Shown here: positions 30,700 through 42,111 of the stretch, one piece after another
Position numbering within the stretch: position 1 is the stretch's first letter
Layout of the letters: every line of letters starts with the position of its first letter
Assembly (NCBI RefSeq): GCF_023078275.1
Contig: NC_062990.1
Span: 7,269,549-7,333,548 of the forward strand
Direction: 5' to 3'
Length of the DNA stretch: 64,000 nt
DNA from: Leguminivora glycinivorella
Lineage: Eukaryota; Arthropoda; Insecta; Lepidoptera; Tortricidae
Program-made: the position numbers and the translations under genes
Notes under the pieces: model-generated
The model's input: the letters and a program-made list of their open reading frames with translations, nothing else
Database searches by the model: none
What the model was told of the DNA's origin: nothing

Positions 30700-31050
30700 A
30701 TCTAGATTCCTAAAGTTATTTCTTCGATTTTTAGATCGCCTAATATTTTTTGGCATAATGATCATTTGGCCTAATTTAAATGTCCTAATATTGTTTCGCC
30801 TAACGCCGTTAAAACCCACTTTTTTAGAAGCGATTCGGATTTGTGTGAGGTCACGGTTCTAACCTAACCTAAACCTACCTTTCTAACAGCGAATCGGTTC
30901 TGGGTAATGTCATTTTTGGGGCAAAATTTAAATTATGCCAAACGATCGTTAGGCCAAAAGAGCGTTAGGCATTTCATAATTCGGCCAAATGAGTTAGGCC
31001 AAGTGATTTTCGAACAAACGTCATTAGGAATGTAGAGGTAGTCCCATCTA
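30700..31050. mobile_element. Motif-rich element, TTCGCCTAA / TTAGGCCAAA type
   Basis: The left half repeats GATCGCCTAATATT, TTTGGCCTAATTT, TTTCGCCTAACGCC. The right half repeats TGCCAAACGATCGTTAGGCC, AAAAGAGCGTTAGGC, TTCGGCCAAATGAGTTAGGCC. The halves are inverted in sense around a centre with CTAACCTAACCTAAACCTACC. The style is the same as 7639-8708 though the sequences differ. No ORF. TSDs were not resolved. Confidence 0.5.
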
Positions 31051-31372
31051 AAATATACTTTCCTTATTTTTTAAAACAATGTCATATGTATATTACTCCA
31101 AAAACTTTTTTTTAATGTGTAATGTCGCTTAAATCGTACCTACTTGTATTTACGAAATAACAATGAGTCAGCGTAAAAATGCATTATACTAATGTGTTTT
31201 TTACACAATCTTTTGTGTCATGCGCTTCACGATGAGATGCATGTTTTTCACATGTTTTGTATTTATTTCTTACACATATGAAATAAACCCATTCAGAGTC
31301 ATGCCAAGCTAAGTTGCCAGCAATTTCTACAGACCCGCGGGTGCAAATGTTATTTCTAACTTGCATAATACC

Positions 31373-31585
31373 GCGGTCCTGGGTTCAAATCTCGGTAAGG
31401 GCATTTATTTGTGTGATGAGCACAGATGTGTTCCTGAGTCATGGATGTTTTCTATGTATATAAGTATTTATATATTATATATATCGTTGTCTGAGTACCC
31501 ACAACACAAGCCTTCTTGAGCTAACCGTGGGCCTCAGTCAATCTGTGTAAGAATATCCTATAATTTTTATATATTTATTTATTTA
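31373..31585 (+). repeat. SINE S1 copy, 5'-truncated
   Basis: Starts inside the tRNA head (CGCGGTCCTGGGTTCAAATC) and runs through TGAGTCATGGATGTTTTC and GTTGTCTGAGTACCCACA to the (ATTT)n tail. 31051-31372 has nothing else. Confidence 0.8.
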
Positions 31586-31834
31586 TAATAGATTGTGATG
31601 TTTTCTTTGTTTTTTTTTTCTAATTTCTAGTTTGGTGTGACTCATTTAGAAGCGCTGGTAGCGGTAAGTAACTGCGACTTTTATTACAGTTATACAGTTT
31701 CTAGTTTTTTCGCCAAACTTACGTTTAACGGCGAAATGAAGCACTCATTTTCAAAGTTAGTACCTTAAATGATATTAAAAGACTTATTCTAGTGTTAATA
31801 CAAATAATAATATCTTATCATTATCAACTACTAA

Positions 31835-32083
31835 TGGCGCTTTTCATTAACTCGGAACTTATGTGCGAAATGTAATTTGATATTTGCCAGTTGTTTTTCG
31901 GTGACGGAAACCATCGTGAAGAAACCGGACTAATTCGAATAAGGCCTAGTTACCCTTCGGGTTGGAACGTCAGATGACAGTCGCTTTCGTAAAACTAGTG
32001 CCTACGCCAAATCTTGGGATTAGTTGTCACAGCGGACCCCAGGCTCCCATGAGGATACCGGGATAACGCAAGGAGGATGATGA
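31835..32083 (+). repeat. SINE S2 copy, head lost
   Basis: TTATGTGCGAAATGTAATTTG to ACGCAAGGAGGATGATGATA. A scrap of the S2 head (AGAAGCGCTGGTAGCGGTAA) lies 190 bp upstream at 31650, so the head and body appear separated by an insertion. Confidence 0.7.
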
Positions 32084-32084
32084 T

Positions 32085-33344
32085 ATATTTAGATTTAAAT
32101 AATAAATTTGTGGTAGTGGTTCTAGGCGTACTAGTATCCGTAAGTTGAAAGCCAGCTTTGTGAAGGATTACCTCGATTTGTGTCAAACAAGATATGTAGG
32201 ATCTCTTTTGTGGAAAATCTTGAACGAAATAGAAAAGGTCTGTAGGTATACACGGGGAAACCGAAAGATTTTAATCACGCATTTCTGAGTCAAAAAAAAA
32301 GATAAAATGTTATATGAAGTCAAACAAAATTGGCCAAAAAAAAATTCGCCTTGAAAAGGAATTATGCCAAATCGTTCTCATAATACAAGTATTTGTGTCC
32401 GATACGCCTAAATAACGTGAACCGTGTACCTTTGGTGTAACGTACAATTTTTTTCAAAAACAATTTTTTTTTGGCGTAACGTACATCTATCTCTTATCTT
32501 GTTTAATCCACTTAGCGTAGTACTTATTATTTAGTAGAAAAAGCTTAGAGATATATGAAAAAATCAAAAACAAGCACCAAAATTCATAAAGAAATAAAAG
32601 AGTTATGATTTTTTTTTCTCAAAAATAAATAGTTTTTTGGCTCTCCTGAAAAATCGTGTTTTGTCCCTTTGAGACTACGGTCACCGATAAGATATTATCT
32701 TATAAACCGCATTGCAAACCTGACCTTACCTTAAAAGTTATACGATTTCTTGTTCAAGAGATCAACATAGTTTTTAATGGTTGCTACTTTACCTAATCAA
32801 ATAACAATTTGACCGAGTACTAATCAATCCAATTAACTCGCATTAGATTAAATATAAAGGCTATTGAACTAAGCCGATTTAATCCTAATCTTGATACTTT
32901 AATCTGTCTCAAAAAAGTCTTATGTCAATGTGAAATCCATACGGAGATAAGACCTTTTCATACTTACTGTTCTGCCGGCCTAGCCAAAGTGATAATCTTT
33001 TAATCTAGGCGATCGTAATGAAATGGAGTCTGGCTCTGTCGCGCCACTACAGAAAAGTTAATGTTAACACTGCCTTTCTTTTCGTTACATTTCTAAGTAC
33101 CATTTACCTATACTGTTATTCTGTAAATTATAGCTCACTTTTACCTCCTCCACCTCCTCTCCCTCATGTTGTAAATATTTTTGCATGTTTCTATTCAGTA
33201 AACTTATTTATTTGGTTGCCCTGAAAACCAGCGCCATGGCTAACTTAGTTAGTCATCGGCAAATGCTGAGTGGCAACCATTTTGGTGTATAAAGTGTTAT
33301 TAAACTAAGATGTTATAGGTTAGGTTTTCATACATACATACATA
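32085..33344. other. No recognised feature
   Basis: AT-rich. 32250-32330 distantly resembles the left end of the CAAGGTGC element (CACGCATTTCTGAGTC, AAAATGTTATATGAA). AGTCTGGCTCTGTCGCGCC at 33028 repeats the 13220 family. No coding pattern is convincing. Confidence 0.4.
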
Positions 33345-33510
33345 CGATCACGCCTGTATCCCATAAAGGGGTAGGCAGAGCACATGAAACTACTTAAGCT
33401 TCAGTGCCACTCTTGGCATACAAGTGGTTGAAAGAAAACGAAACTGTGACTATTGCAGTGACAGGTTGCCAGCCTCTCGCCTACGCCACAATTTAACCCA
33501 CATCCCATAG
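33345..33510 (+). repeat. Family A copy, 3'-truncated
   Basis: CATACGATCACGCCTGTATCC through the core to ACCCACATCCCATAG, where it stops. A (TTTC)n tract follows at about 33551-33571. 33572-33943 has nothing assignable. Confidence 0.8.
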
Positions 33511-33943
33511 TAAGTTTTCATTAATTTTTATTTTTATACACGAAATAAACGTTTCTTTCTTTCTTTCTTTCAAAAACGATAGGGCGAGCTAGCTGCGAAA
33601 TGCTTACGAAGCGTAAGCATTTATGACGTTGGCTAGGGGCCATCTATGCTGTATGTAGGCGCCTCGCCTAACAAAATAAAGATTAAAGTTAATACTAAAT
33701 TTGGGATGATTGGATTATGTGGTAAGCGATAAAGTTAATAGTGAAGCCTTAAAAATAAAGGTACCATAGATATGTAATTGAATTGATAATTACTTAAGCG
33801 ATCTTGATAAGCACTTATAATTACTTTTAACAGTTTAACTAGGAGGGGTGATGACACTGATGACATTATTTTTTTATATGTACAGATGATATATTTCATC
33901 TTTTCTTTAGAGACTCTTGGTTAAAAGATTGGTTTAAGTTCCT

Positions 33944-34088
33944 TTAGGGCTGGTTTTTCAATCGCCAGATAAATAATATCTGTCAGATAAATGTTAGCTG
34001 TCACTGTCATTTATACGTGTGAAGAAAAGGATAGTGATAACTTTATCTGGTAGATATATTTATCTGGCGACTGAAAAACCGGCCCTTA
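33944..34088. mobile_element. Short TIR element (MITE)
   Basis: TAGGGCTGGTTTTTCAATCGCC at the left faces GGCGACTGAAAAACCGGCCCTTA at the right. CAGATAAATAATATCTG and TTATCTGGTAGATATATTTATCTGG lie within. Non-coding. Confidence 0.75.
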
Positions 34089-34348
34089 AAGAGATAAAAA
34101 GAAATCAAAATGTGACTGTAGTGGGATTAAAGAAAATTCCAAATTCAACAAGTCACTATGAAAATTTATCTACGTCTTAGGAGGTTTTTTTTTTCTGCAA
34201 AAAGGAGGCTGAGTCTTAGAAGGTATTTTTACGTAGTTAATGTATGCTTCGAAACACAAATTCCTGAAAATGATGATGCAAAACGTTTCTATACATACAG
34301 TAAACGGCCAGAAAGAATGCACATTCGTCTTTGGAAAGAGACAATTAA

Positions 34349-34498
34349 CGGCCCAGCCACGACATTGGTCTAAGCGCGACAGCGGTAAGCGGCAGTGATA
34401 CGTGCGAATGAAATGTCCCATCCCATCGCTGTGTCTCGCTCCAATGTGTGGCCGCCGCTCACCGCTGTCGCGCTTAGACCAATGTCGTGGCTGAGCCG
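34349..34498. mobile_element. Short TIR element (MITE), 150 bp
   Basis: CGGCCCAGCCACGACATTGG at the left faces CCAATGTCGTGGCTGAGCCG at the right; the arms continue with TCTAAGCGCGACAGCGGT. The overlapping ORFs on both strands at 34170-34619 are products of this palindrome and the neighbouring SINE. Confidence 0.85.
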
Positions 34499-34530
34499 TA
34501 ACGTCACAAGCAAGAAAGAGACAACGTTCC

Positions 34531-34815
34531 ACATCATCCTCCTTGCGTTATCCCGGCATTTGCCACGGCTCATGGGGTCTGCTTTGACAACTAATCCCAA
34601 GATTTGTCGTAGGCACTAGTTTTTACGAAAGCGACTGCCATCTGACCTTCCAACCCGAAGGGTAAACTAGACCTTATTGGAATTAGTCCGGTTTCCTCAC
34701 GAGGTTTTCCTTCACCGAAAAGTGACGCAAATATCAAATGACATCTCGCACATAAATTCCGAAAAACTCATTGGCGCGAGCCGGGGTTCGAACCTACTAC
34801 TACTTAGGCTACCAG
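34531..34815 (-). repeat. SINE S2 copy
   Basis: Minus strand: body and part of the tRNA-derived head (GCGAGCCGGGGTTCGAACC on the plus strand is the B box inverted). The usual CATCATCCTCCTTGCG tail is at 34535. 34816-35520 contains nothing I can assign. Confidence 0.8.
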
Positions 34816-35521
34816 CGCTTCAAAGAGACAACGCTCCATGAAGAGGAAAAATCGATGTGTATTCTTTATGACCGCGCGTTTACTGTATATAAATATAGTA
34901 TTACGTAACAATATATAAAATACAAGGTGTTTTTAAGTAGGAAGGGAAAACAGTAGTTCAGTGAGGATAAACTAGCTACACGTCCTGGGAATTACACGGC
35001 TCGCGTAGTTTTATGGCGCAGTTTCTCCACTGGCGAGCAGATAAAGTGTACACATGTTTTTGCCTAATATGCTTTAGTGGTAGAATTAATTTTATAGAGT
35101 TAAGTTGGTGCTGTAAAATGTTCTTAAAGAGAAAGATTATTAGGTTATCTTACCCTCAGCAGCAATACAGAATATATAGTAGTAGCTAGCAGATGGTTTA
35201 CATGTTAAGTTTTATGAGATCTAGGTAGTTTTTTTTTTCATATAATTTTTTAGACAAACCATCAAATTTTCTTCTCAAACATCTTAAAATAAAATAGAAT
35301 CATTTTCTTTTAAGCTTCTTTTTTTAATGAACACCAAATACTAGCCGTGCTGAAGACGTGGCCTACGAGGCAGCGGACTCGACCAGAAAGTGCCTATTGA
35401 TCTTTGATTTGAAGGTTGTAATGATAATGAGATAAAACAATTCCTTACTTCTGAACTTCTTTCTATCTCGCTTGTACTTGTATTGGATTTTTATTGTGAG
35501 TGTGATGAAGAAGTAAGATAC

Positions 35522-35717
35522 AATACTTAACCTAACCAAGAAAATATAAATTTTGAAAAAACCCCGATAAAGTAGACCAGTTTTCATCAAACACGGCTAA
35601 AAACACTCCCGACTAATTCAGCTTTCAAACAAAATCATCTGTCCGAAAGCTACGATGTCACAGGCAGACAGATACGTAAAACTTGTAACACCCCGTCGTT
35701 TTTGCGTCGGAGGTTAA
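35522..35717 (-). repeat. Family B copy, short GACA tract
   Basis: ACCTAACCAAGAAAATATAAAT, TTTTCATCAAACACGGCTAA, ACACTCCCGACTAATTCAGC, then CACCCCGTCGTTTTTGCGTCGG. The microsatellite is reduced to CAGGCAGACAGA. Confidence 0.75.
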
Positions 35718-36092
35718 AACAGTTAATGTCAAACTCAAAATAAGGCTACTGACAGGAAAAACGGAAAAACAGCGTCGTTAGGTACAAAGTTTTTACTATA
35801 CCACGTCGGTGGCAAACAGGTATACGGTCCGCCTGATGTAAAGCGATCACCGTAACCTATGGGGGCCTGCAGCTCAAGGGGTGTCACATGCGCGGTGCCG
35901 ACCCATTAGAAACTTGTACACTCCATTTTTTCCAAGCTTGCTTCAAAACTAACACCATTTTTATTAAGCCACTCTATCCCCGTCGTTTTTGCGTCGGGGG
36001 TTAAAAACAGTCAATGTTAAACTCGAAATAAGGGTACTGAAAGTCCAACAGCTTACTTGTACTATGCTTCCTTAAAAACTAACACCATTTTA
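35695..36092. repeat. Partial tandem duplication around an S3 copy
   Basis: CCCCGTCGTTTTTGCGTCGG with the following AGTTAATGTCAAACTC-AAATAAGG is repeated at 35976-36040. CTTCAAAACTAACACCATTTT at 35938 is repeated as CTTAAAAACTAACACCATTTT at 36072. Between them lies an S3-family copy (about 35797-35920: CACGTCGGTGGCAAACAGG, CGCCTGATGTAAAGCGATCA). 36093-36454 shows nothing else. Confidence 0.55.
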
Positions 36093-36454
36093 TAAACCCT
36101 CTCTAGTGTAATGAGAGGCTATAACTATTAACATCTTAAAACTTTCAACTGAAGCCACTAGAAATAGAAAACTCTTAGTAGCATCAGTATAAACAGATGC
36201 TATTACGGTACTTGCTTACAAAACTGCATTTTGTGAACTTCTAATAGCTGTGCAAGCGAAGTTTGTTTGGAATATTTCAGTATTTGGACATTTATTTAAG
36301 TGGGAAGATAGATTTTACAAAAACTAAAATGAAACTACTAAAATGTACAGACAAAGACAAATAAAATATCTTACTTTTTACGAGCATAAGATATAGATTC
36401 TAATGATATTTTTTATTTTTTGTTATGAAAGACTTATTACGAACACAACTACAA

Positions 36455-36617
36455 TAACCTAACCACAAAATTTAAATTTTGAAAAAACCCCCGACCGCGA
36501 CGTAGTAGACCGATTTTCATGAAACATGGCTAAGAATACTCCCGACAAACAATACAGACAGATAGACAGACTCGTCAAACTTATAACACCCCGTCGTTTT
36601 TTGCGTCGGGAGTTAAA
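36455..36617 (-). repeat. Family B copy, internally deleted
   Basis: TAACCTAACCACAAAATTTA through CCGACCGCGACGTAGTAGAC and AATACTCCCGACAAACAATA, jumping straight to a short GATAGACAGAC tract and the CGTCGTTTTTTGCGTCGGG end. The middle of the family (GGTTCATCCGTTCGGGAGC) is missing. 36618-37157 has nothing assignable. Confidence 0.75.
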
Positions 36618-37157
36618 AAAGTATATAATTATAAGAAGCTCGTGAGAATTTAGCTGATCAATCTTATTTATCCGATTATGAATATCATGATTCTGATAAT
36701 GAATTATTAATGATCCTTGCTATGTCGATAGAACATATTTTCCATTTCTAAGTTACTAGATTTTCAATCGACTAAAATTGACTAGTAAAAAGTTCGTAAC
36801 CCTATCTAACAATGGGAAATTATTTCCCACTTCATTCATAATTTTGCTATTCCGTACCGGATAACGGGAAATTAGTTCCCACCGCAAACCCCACCTTTCC
36901 TCCCACTCCAAAAACTTTGTAATGTATATTTTCGTAATCTACCTACCCAAATTAGAATTTTCTTGTCCTGGAATTTTTACTTTGAAATGTCTGCCCTGCT
37001 GACATTTTCTTGTGGGTCTAGGCCTCACTCTACAGTCTGTTCTTCAGAAACAGTGTACCTTCTGGTTTTAAAAGGGTGGTCGGCACAAATAGTTCGATCC
37101 TTGTTTTCTACGTGATATCAAGGACGATGTAATACTGGGACAGGAAAAGCCCATACA

Positions 37158-37333
37158 ACTAACCTAACCACAAAATTAAAATTTTGAAAAAACCCCCGAC
37201 CGCGACATAGTGGACCGATTTTCATGAAACATGGCTAAGAACACTCCCGACTAACTCAGCTTTCAGACAAAAAAAACTAAATCTAAATCGGTTCATCCGT
37301 TCGGGAGCTACGATGCCACAGACAGACACACAC

Positions 37334-37394
<61 letters not shown>

Positions 37395-37430
37395 AGGACA
37401 GACAGACAGACAGACACGTCAAACTTATGC
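37158..37430 (-). repeat. Family B copy with long GACA tract
   Basis: Complete left part, then a GACA tract of about 100 bp (37320-37420). The expected CACCCCGTCG end is missing: after GTCAAACTTATG the sequence passes directly into the repeat at 37431. Confidence 0.8.
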
Positions 37431-38210
37431 CCTATTACCCTTACCCGTACCCTTGAAATGTCTGGGCCTTTCAGGATCAAAACTAAATGGCGCTGTTTTG
37501 CAGCCTGGAAGTGGCCAAAATCATAATTTCCCCAAATATTTTTGCGTGTTTTTATTATCAATCAATCAAAATCAATCAAAATATTCTTTTCTCAAACATG
37601 CAATGAAATATTGTCTTGGGAAGTATCGCTTTTTGGGCGCAACAACTCAAGAGGACTGTAAAGGGATTTCATATTATTTTTTAGGCCTAGGCCTGCAAAG
37701 TACCTTTATTTTATAAAATATTGTCCTTTAGAGCATTTTTTTTTTATTTCATTGTATGTTTGAGAAAAGCACTATACATGCCTCGGCGTGAAAACGGATT
37801 CCCGGCCTCGTATCCCTATCCGGCCTCGCTCGCACGCTCGCTCGGCCGTATATACCCACTTGGCCGGAAATCCTCATTTTCCCGGCCTCTGATGTAATGT
37901 ACTATTATTCAAATAGGCTTACAATAAGCACTTTTAAATTATAACTAAAATGACATGCATCTTTATTTTAACATCATGATATCACGTCAATACACATTTT
38001 AAAAATAAATAATTTGTAGGTATCATCAGTGTAATTATGATAGTATTTAATAGGTGGCGCTATAAAATTCAGGTGCAATTCTCAGTATGAAGATTTGAAA
38101 TCCTATATAAATCATCCTAGGTCATATAAAAATCTAACAAATCGCTTGTATACCTTACTATGTCCTCAAGTGTACACTGAACATTTGGTCATAGGGCGTT
38201 GTCGCAGAGT
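37431..38210 (+). repeat. Repeat shared with 29795-30335, with inner insertion
   Basis: TGGCGCTGTTTTGCAGCCTGGAAGTGGCC and TTTTTGCGTGTTTTTATT match the 29795 copy. At about 37556-37965 a different block intervenes. It has inverted TTCTTTTCTCAAACATGCAATG and CATTGTATGTTTGAGAAAAG, then a GC-rich CGGCCTCGCTCGCACGCTCG segment. The 29795-type sequence resumes with ATCACGTCAATACACATTTT. 38211-38560 is unassigned. Confidence 0.6.
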
Positions 38211-38561
38211 TTTCCCGTTTTTGCCTCTATGTGTAAAACTTTCGCAGTTATGCCCTAAAGGGCACGCCTCACTGACTCTCGGCCTAGTTTACCCCTACTC
38301 GACTCTTCTACAAAACGTCATATGTACGTACGTTTTGAAGACACATACGCCCTTTTTAAAAATACTTTGAAAGGGCGTATTATACATTAGTATTAGTAAG
38401 TACATACGATGTTTTTAGAATAATTTGGACAGTTTCGTAAGTGTGGAGATATCTTTGGATTAAGATCTGTTTATTGTTTACTTTTAGCCAGTTTAGCGAG
38501 AAATCTTTATTTGGTAGAAAAACACCTTAGGTTTTTAGTGTGGCAATAATAAACCTTTTCA

Positions 38562-38774
38562 GTACAGATGGTGGTTTTTTTACACACTAGTGCGAGAAGT
38601 GGTTCATTATATGTCACGTTGAAACTTCGAAGGGTCATCTGTAATAAAAAACGTCGTACGATACAAGTGCGAAAAGGAAATTCGTAACTCGTAACTCCCT
38701 TCGGTCGTGTTTTAATTTATCGCCACTCGTTTCGAACTTCCTTTTTTTACGCACTTGTATCGTAATGTACTATT
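38562..38774 (+). repeat. Family E copy
   Basis: CAGTACAGATGGTGGTTTTT, CACTAGTGCGAGAAGTGG, CGTCGTACGATACAAGTGCG, CGGTCGTGTTTTAATTTATCG, GCACTTGTATCGTAATGTAC. The ACGATACAAGTGCG / GCACTTGTATCGTAA pair makes the right half palindromic. Confidence 0.8.
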
Positions 38775-38829
38775 TTAGCGCTGAAAACTGGTTCTCAATT
38801 CATTGTGCCTTTTATATTGAAGGACCTTA

Positions 38830-39020
38830 ATTAAATTATTAGCGATTTTTGTCTACAGATATTTAAAACCACAAAAAAATCATAAAATTTACGAGTAATT
38901 CCAAATTTCAAATCGATAGCATGAGTAGTTCTCGAGATATTTAAATTTAGTAATGTGACAGACGGACAGAGTCGCACCATAAGGGTTCCTGCTGTACCTT
39001 TTTGGTACGGAACCTTAAAA
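38830..39020 (-). repeat. Family C copy, 5' part
   Basis: Minus-strand C: GAGTAGTTCTCGAGATATTT, GTGACAGACGGACAGAGTCG, TACCTTTTTGGTACGGAACC. Corresponds to the start of 11750-12445. Confidence 0.7.
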
Positions 39021-39069
39021 AGACGTATCTTAAAAGCCGACAACGCACTTACAACGCTTCTGTCACAGT

Positions 39070-39250
39070 ATAATGAAGAGTACTATCGTACAGTATGGCC
39101 ACTCCCGCTCCCCGCTGAAAGTGCCGCCCGTCCTCTCGGTTACCTCACCGTTACCGCCTGTCAAAAACGCGAACAGTCGGCCCGTCATATCTCACTCATA
39201 CAAGCATGGTACGCGTTCACCTACACGAGCTTAGAATGTGTGCTAGGAAC
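39070..39250 (-). repeat. Repeat, inverse of 25440-25620
   Basis: CACTCCCGCTCCCCGCTGAAAG, TGTCAAAAACGCGAACAGTCG and ACAAGCATGGTACGCGTTCA are the complement of the 25440 block. This orientation extends further (CCTACACGAGCTTAGAATGTG). Confidence 0.6.
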
Positions 39251-39304
39251 GCGCCTTTTTCATATATTTGATCGCCAGTCTCCGATAATTATCTGCTTCT
39301 GTTG

Positions 39305-39824
39305 TTAAGAGGATACGGTAGCGAAAATGCTAAAAATGGAAAGGAGCCCCCCTCTCAACTTGAGAATTTTAGTCATTTATACAAGTGGTATTAACTAGAT
39401 TTATCGAAAAAAAATTGTCCATTAAGAACAACTCAATCAAAATATATTTCAAAAAAATCTTTAAAATCGAGGTTCCGCTCTCGACTCTTTCCTCCTTCAA
39501 AACTTAATCAATCGGAACGAAATTTGAGAATCTTGAATAACAATGAAATAATTTATGTCGGACCGTTTAGCTTTTTTGGTTAATTGTTACCAATCTTGCG
39601 TATCACACCTTTTTTGCGCCACAATGAAAAAGGCCGTTTTTGGAAATTTTTGATTGGCTCTAGAGTCTTTAAAAAGCAGAATATCAAAAAAATCAAAACG
39701 GTCCGACACAGATAAAAATAATAACAATCTGTGTTGAAAAAATCATTGCCCTATCTTCAAAAACCAGGGAGGAAATAGTCGAGAGCGTTTGTATGGAGAA
39801 TTGACCCCTACCGTATCGTCTTAA
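39305..39824. mobile_element. Family F TIR element
   Basis: TTAAGAGGATACGGTAGCG at the left faces CTACCGTATCGTCTTAA at the right. The interior has ATTTATCGAAAAAAAATTGTCC and GGTCCGACACAGAT / GTCGGACCGTTT motifs. 520 bp, non-coding. A second copy, heavily interrupted, is at 60908-61595. Confidence 0.7.
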
Positions 39825-40034
39825 GGATGTTCATTGGCAGCCGTGATAAACTTATCATCAGGCGAACTACTCGTATCTGCTTGTTCGCCACCTATATCTA
39901 CCGTATACTAATTATAATTAGTACATTACGATATTCGATTTTCGTTTGTGGTACGTGTGCCGCGGCCGCTGCAGGACACCATCGCGAGCGCAGACTTCTG
40001 GCCGAAAGGTGTGGTTTTTCGGCGGTTCCGGGGC

Positions 40035-40115
40035 AACCTGCCGAATCCTACACCGGGGCAAACGACGTAACGGAGCCACGCTGTGACGTCATCGCCCAAA
40101 TGAATTGATGAATTT
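40035..40115 (+). repeat. Repeat shared with 25900-25995
   Basis: CCTACACCGGGGCAAACGACG and GTGACGTCATCGCCCAAATG. The preceding GC-rich stretch (GTGCCGCGGCCGCTGCAGG at 39957) is not seen in the other copy. Confidence 0.55.
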
Positions 40116-40404
40116 TCTTTTTCTTGTTCTCTTTTTTTTGTCCTTTTCTCTATTTGGTTTTGTTATCTAACTTTCGTGACGCATTGGTTATACTGTAAGG
40201 TCATGTAAACATGTTTTTTAATAAATAAAAAGAATGAAAAATATAAGTAATTAGCGGAAAAGAGGAAATTGGAAACGAGAGACGATAAATTAACACACAA
40301 CTTTTCCTTTGGGAGTTATGAATTTCCTCCACGTGTAAAGTACGTTTTACTATACATACGGTCCTTGGAATAAATAAATAAATAAACGTGCTTTTTTTTT
40401 TTCA

Positions 40405-40703
40405 AAGTTGTCCACCCCACCGTTTTTTTGGATTTGAAAATGTTTATGTGATTTCCACTCAGAATCGCGAGCTCTTTCATAATTTATACGAATAAAAAAA
40501 AACCTAATAGGAGAAAAAATTGTCCCAAGGTTTTTTTTCCATTCCGTTACCATTAACGTACCGTTACCGTAACGGAATGGAAGGTTTGAGAAATGTATGG
40601 AAATCTTGGGACCGTCTTTCAATCCTGAAAGACCTCGCGATTCTGAGTATGAATCGCGTAAAAAATACGACCCATGTTACAAAAAAAGTGGGGTGGACAA
40701 CTT
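40405..40703. mobile_element. TIR element (MITE)
   Basis: AAGTTGTCCACCCCAC at the left is perfectly inverted at the right (GTGGGGTGGACAACTT). Inside lie CAAGGTTTTTTTTCCATTCC and the palindrome ACGTACCGTTACCGTAACGG. A partial copy is at 4918-5105. 40116-40404 is unassigned. Confidence 0.8.
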
Positions 40704-40791
40704 AAAAAAAAAATGGCTAAAATAGGTCGTGCAGGTTTCGACATCTCGTATCAAAAGTACTGCTTTGCTCGCTAGTTTAAGAAAGTGGCGC

Positions 40792-40938
40792 CATATGTGA
40801 GTGTCCACGGGAAAACGTCCCACATTGTCGATTGCTATAAAGCTGCTTTGTCCGTTTATTCATATAAAGATACAAGTAAATCTCGCCTTAATGGTGACCG
40901 ACAAAGTGGGACGTTTTACGAAACACACTCACATATGT
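40792..40938. mobile_element. Short TIR element (MITE)
   Basis: CATATGTGAGTGT at the left faces ACACTCACATATG at the right, with AAAACGTCCCAC and GTGGGACGTTTT just inside. Between the arms is AAAGCTGCTTTGTCCG. Confidence 0.75.
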
Positions 40939-41042
40939 ACTGTTTCAGTTTCATTTTCTTCATTTGTAAAAGTAAAACATTTATAAAAAAAAGGGTTTCA
41001 GTGAAATTTTCTAAAACTAATAAAATGCTGAACTGTTAGAAA

Positions 41043-41245
41043 TAGTACATTACGATACAAGTGCGTAAAAAAGGAAGTTCGAAACGAGTGGCGATAAATT
41101 AAAACACGACCGAAGGGACGCACGCACGTGTATCGTACGACGTTTTTCAGTACAGATGAGCCTCCGAAGTTTCGACCTGGCATATAATGAACCACTTCTC
41201 GCACTAGTGCGTAAAAAAAACACCATCTGTACTGAAAAATGTATT
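41043..41245 (-). repeat. Family E copy
   Basis: Minus strand: AGTACATTACGATACAAGTGCG to TTTTTCAGTACAGATGAG and AACCACTTCTCGCACTAGTG. 41246-41577 has nothing assignable. Confidence 0.8.
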
Positions 41246-41577
41246 TTTAAAACCTATTTCAATTTGCGTAAAATATCAAACGTCACACTTACGCAAAAAG
41301 AAAAGGTCTCAAATTTAATAAAGCTATCCTTCGCCAAAAATAGTTTTTCTCCGACATCAAAAAAGAAATATGTGCTTTACGTCTCATGTGTGTAATTTTA
41401 GGCTTTAACGCACGGATATAAGGTATGTAATAAAAAATATCTTTGGCATGGACATGGGAACCTTTTTGTAAAGGGATAGGTCTTGAATTTCCTTTTGTTT
41501 GTGTTACATGATATTTTTTGCTTGTTTTTGTAAGAAGTGTAACAGGTTAAAATGTGCCTTTGTATTTTGATATTTTT

Positions 41578-42111
41578 AGGGTTCCGTAGTCAACTAGGAA
41601 CCCTTATAGTTTCGCCATGTCTGTCTGTCCGTCCGTCCGTCCGCGGATAATCTCAGTAACCAGTTAGCACTAGAAAGCTAAAATTTGGTACCAATATGTA
41701 TATCAATCACGACAACAAAGTGCAAAAATAAAAAATGGAAAAAAATGTTTTATTAGGGTACCCCCCTTACATGTAAAGTGGGGGCTGATATTTTTTTTCA
41801 TTCCAACCCTTACATGTGATATATTGTTGGATAGGTATTTAAACATGAATAAGGGTTTAGGTACTAAGATCGTTTTTTGATAATATTAATATTTTCGGAA
41901 ATAATCGCTCCTAAAGGAAAAAAAAGTGCGTCCCCCCCCCTCTAACTTAAACCATATGTTTAAAAAATATGAAAAAAATCACAAAAGTAGAACTTTATAA
42001 AGACTTTCTAGGAAAATTGTTTTGAACTTGATAGGTTCAGTAGTTTTTGAGAAAAATACGGAAAACTACGGAACCCTACACTGAGCGTGGCCCGACACGC
42101 TCTTGGCCGGT
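41578..42111 (+). repeat. Family C copy
   Basis: AGGGTTCCGTAGTCAACTAGG, CCATGTCTGTCTGTCCGTCC, then TGGATAGGTATTTAAACATG and the CACGCTCTTGGCCGG end. This is the most complete relative of the window-edge copy at 1-270. 42112-42470 holds nothing. Confidence 0.8.

Noticed and set aside
34158..34619. Several overlapping ORFs on both strands near 34.2-34.6 kb
   Set aside because: They lie across a 150-bp inverted-repeat MITE and a SINE S2 copy; none has recognisable protein content.
37222..37561. Cys/Leu/Ser/Val repeat ORFs
   Set aside because: Pure translation of the GACA microsatellite inside family B; no protein is implied. Same for 23541-23750.
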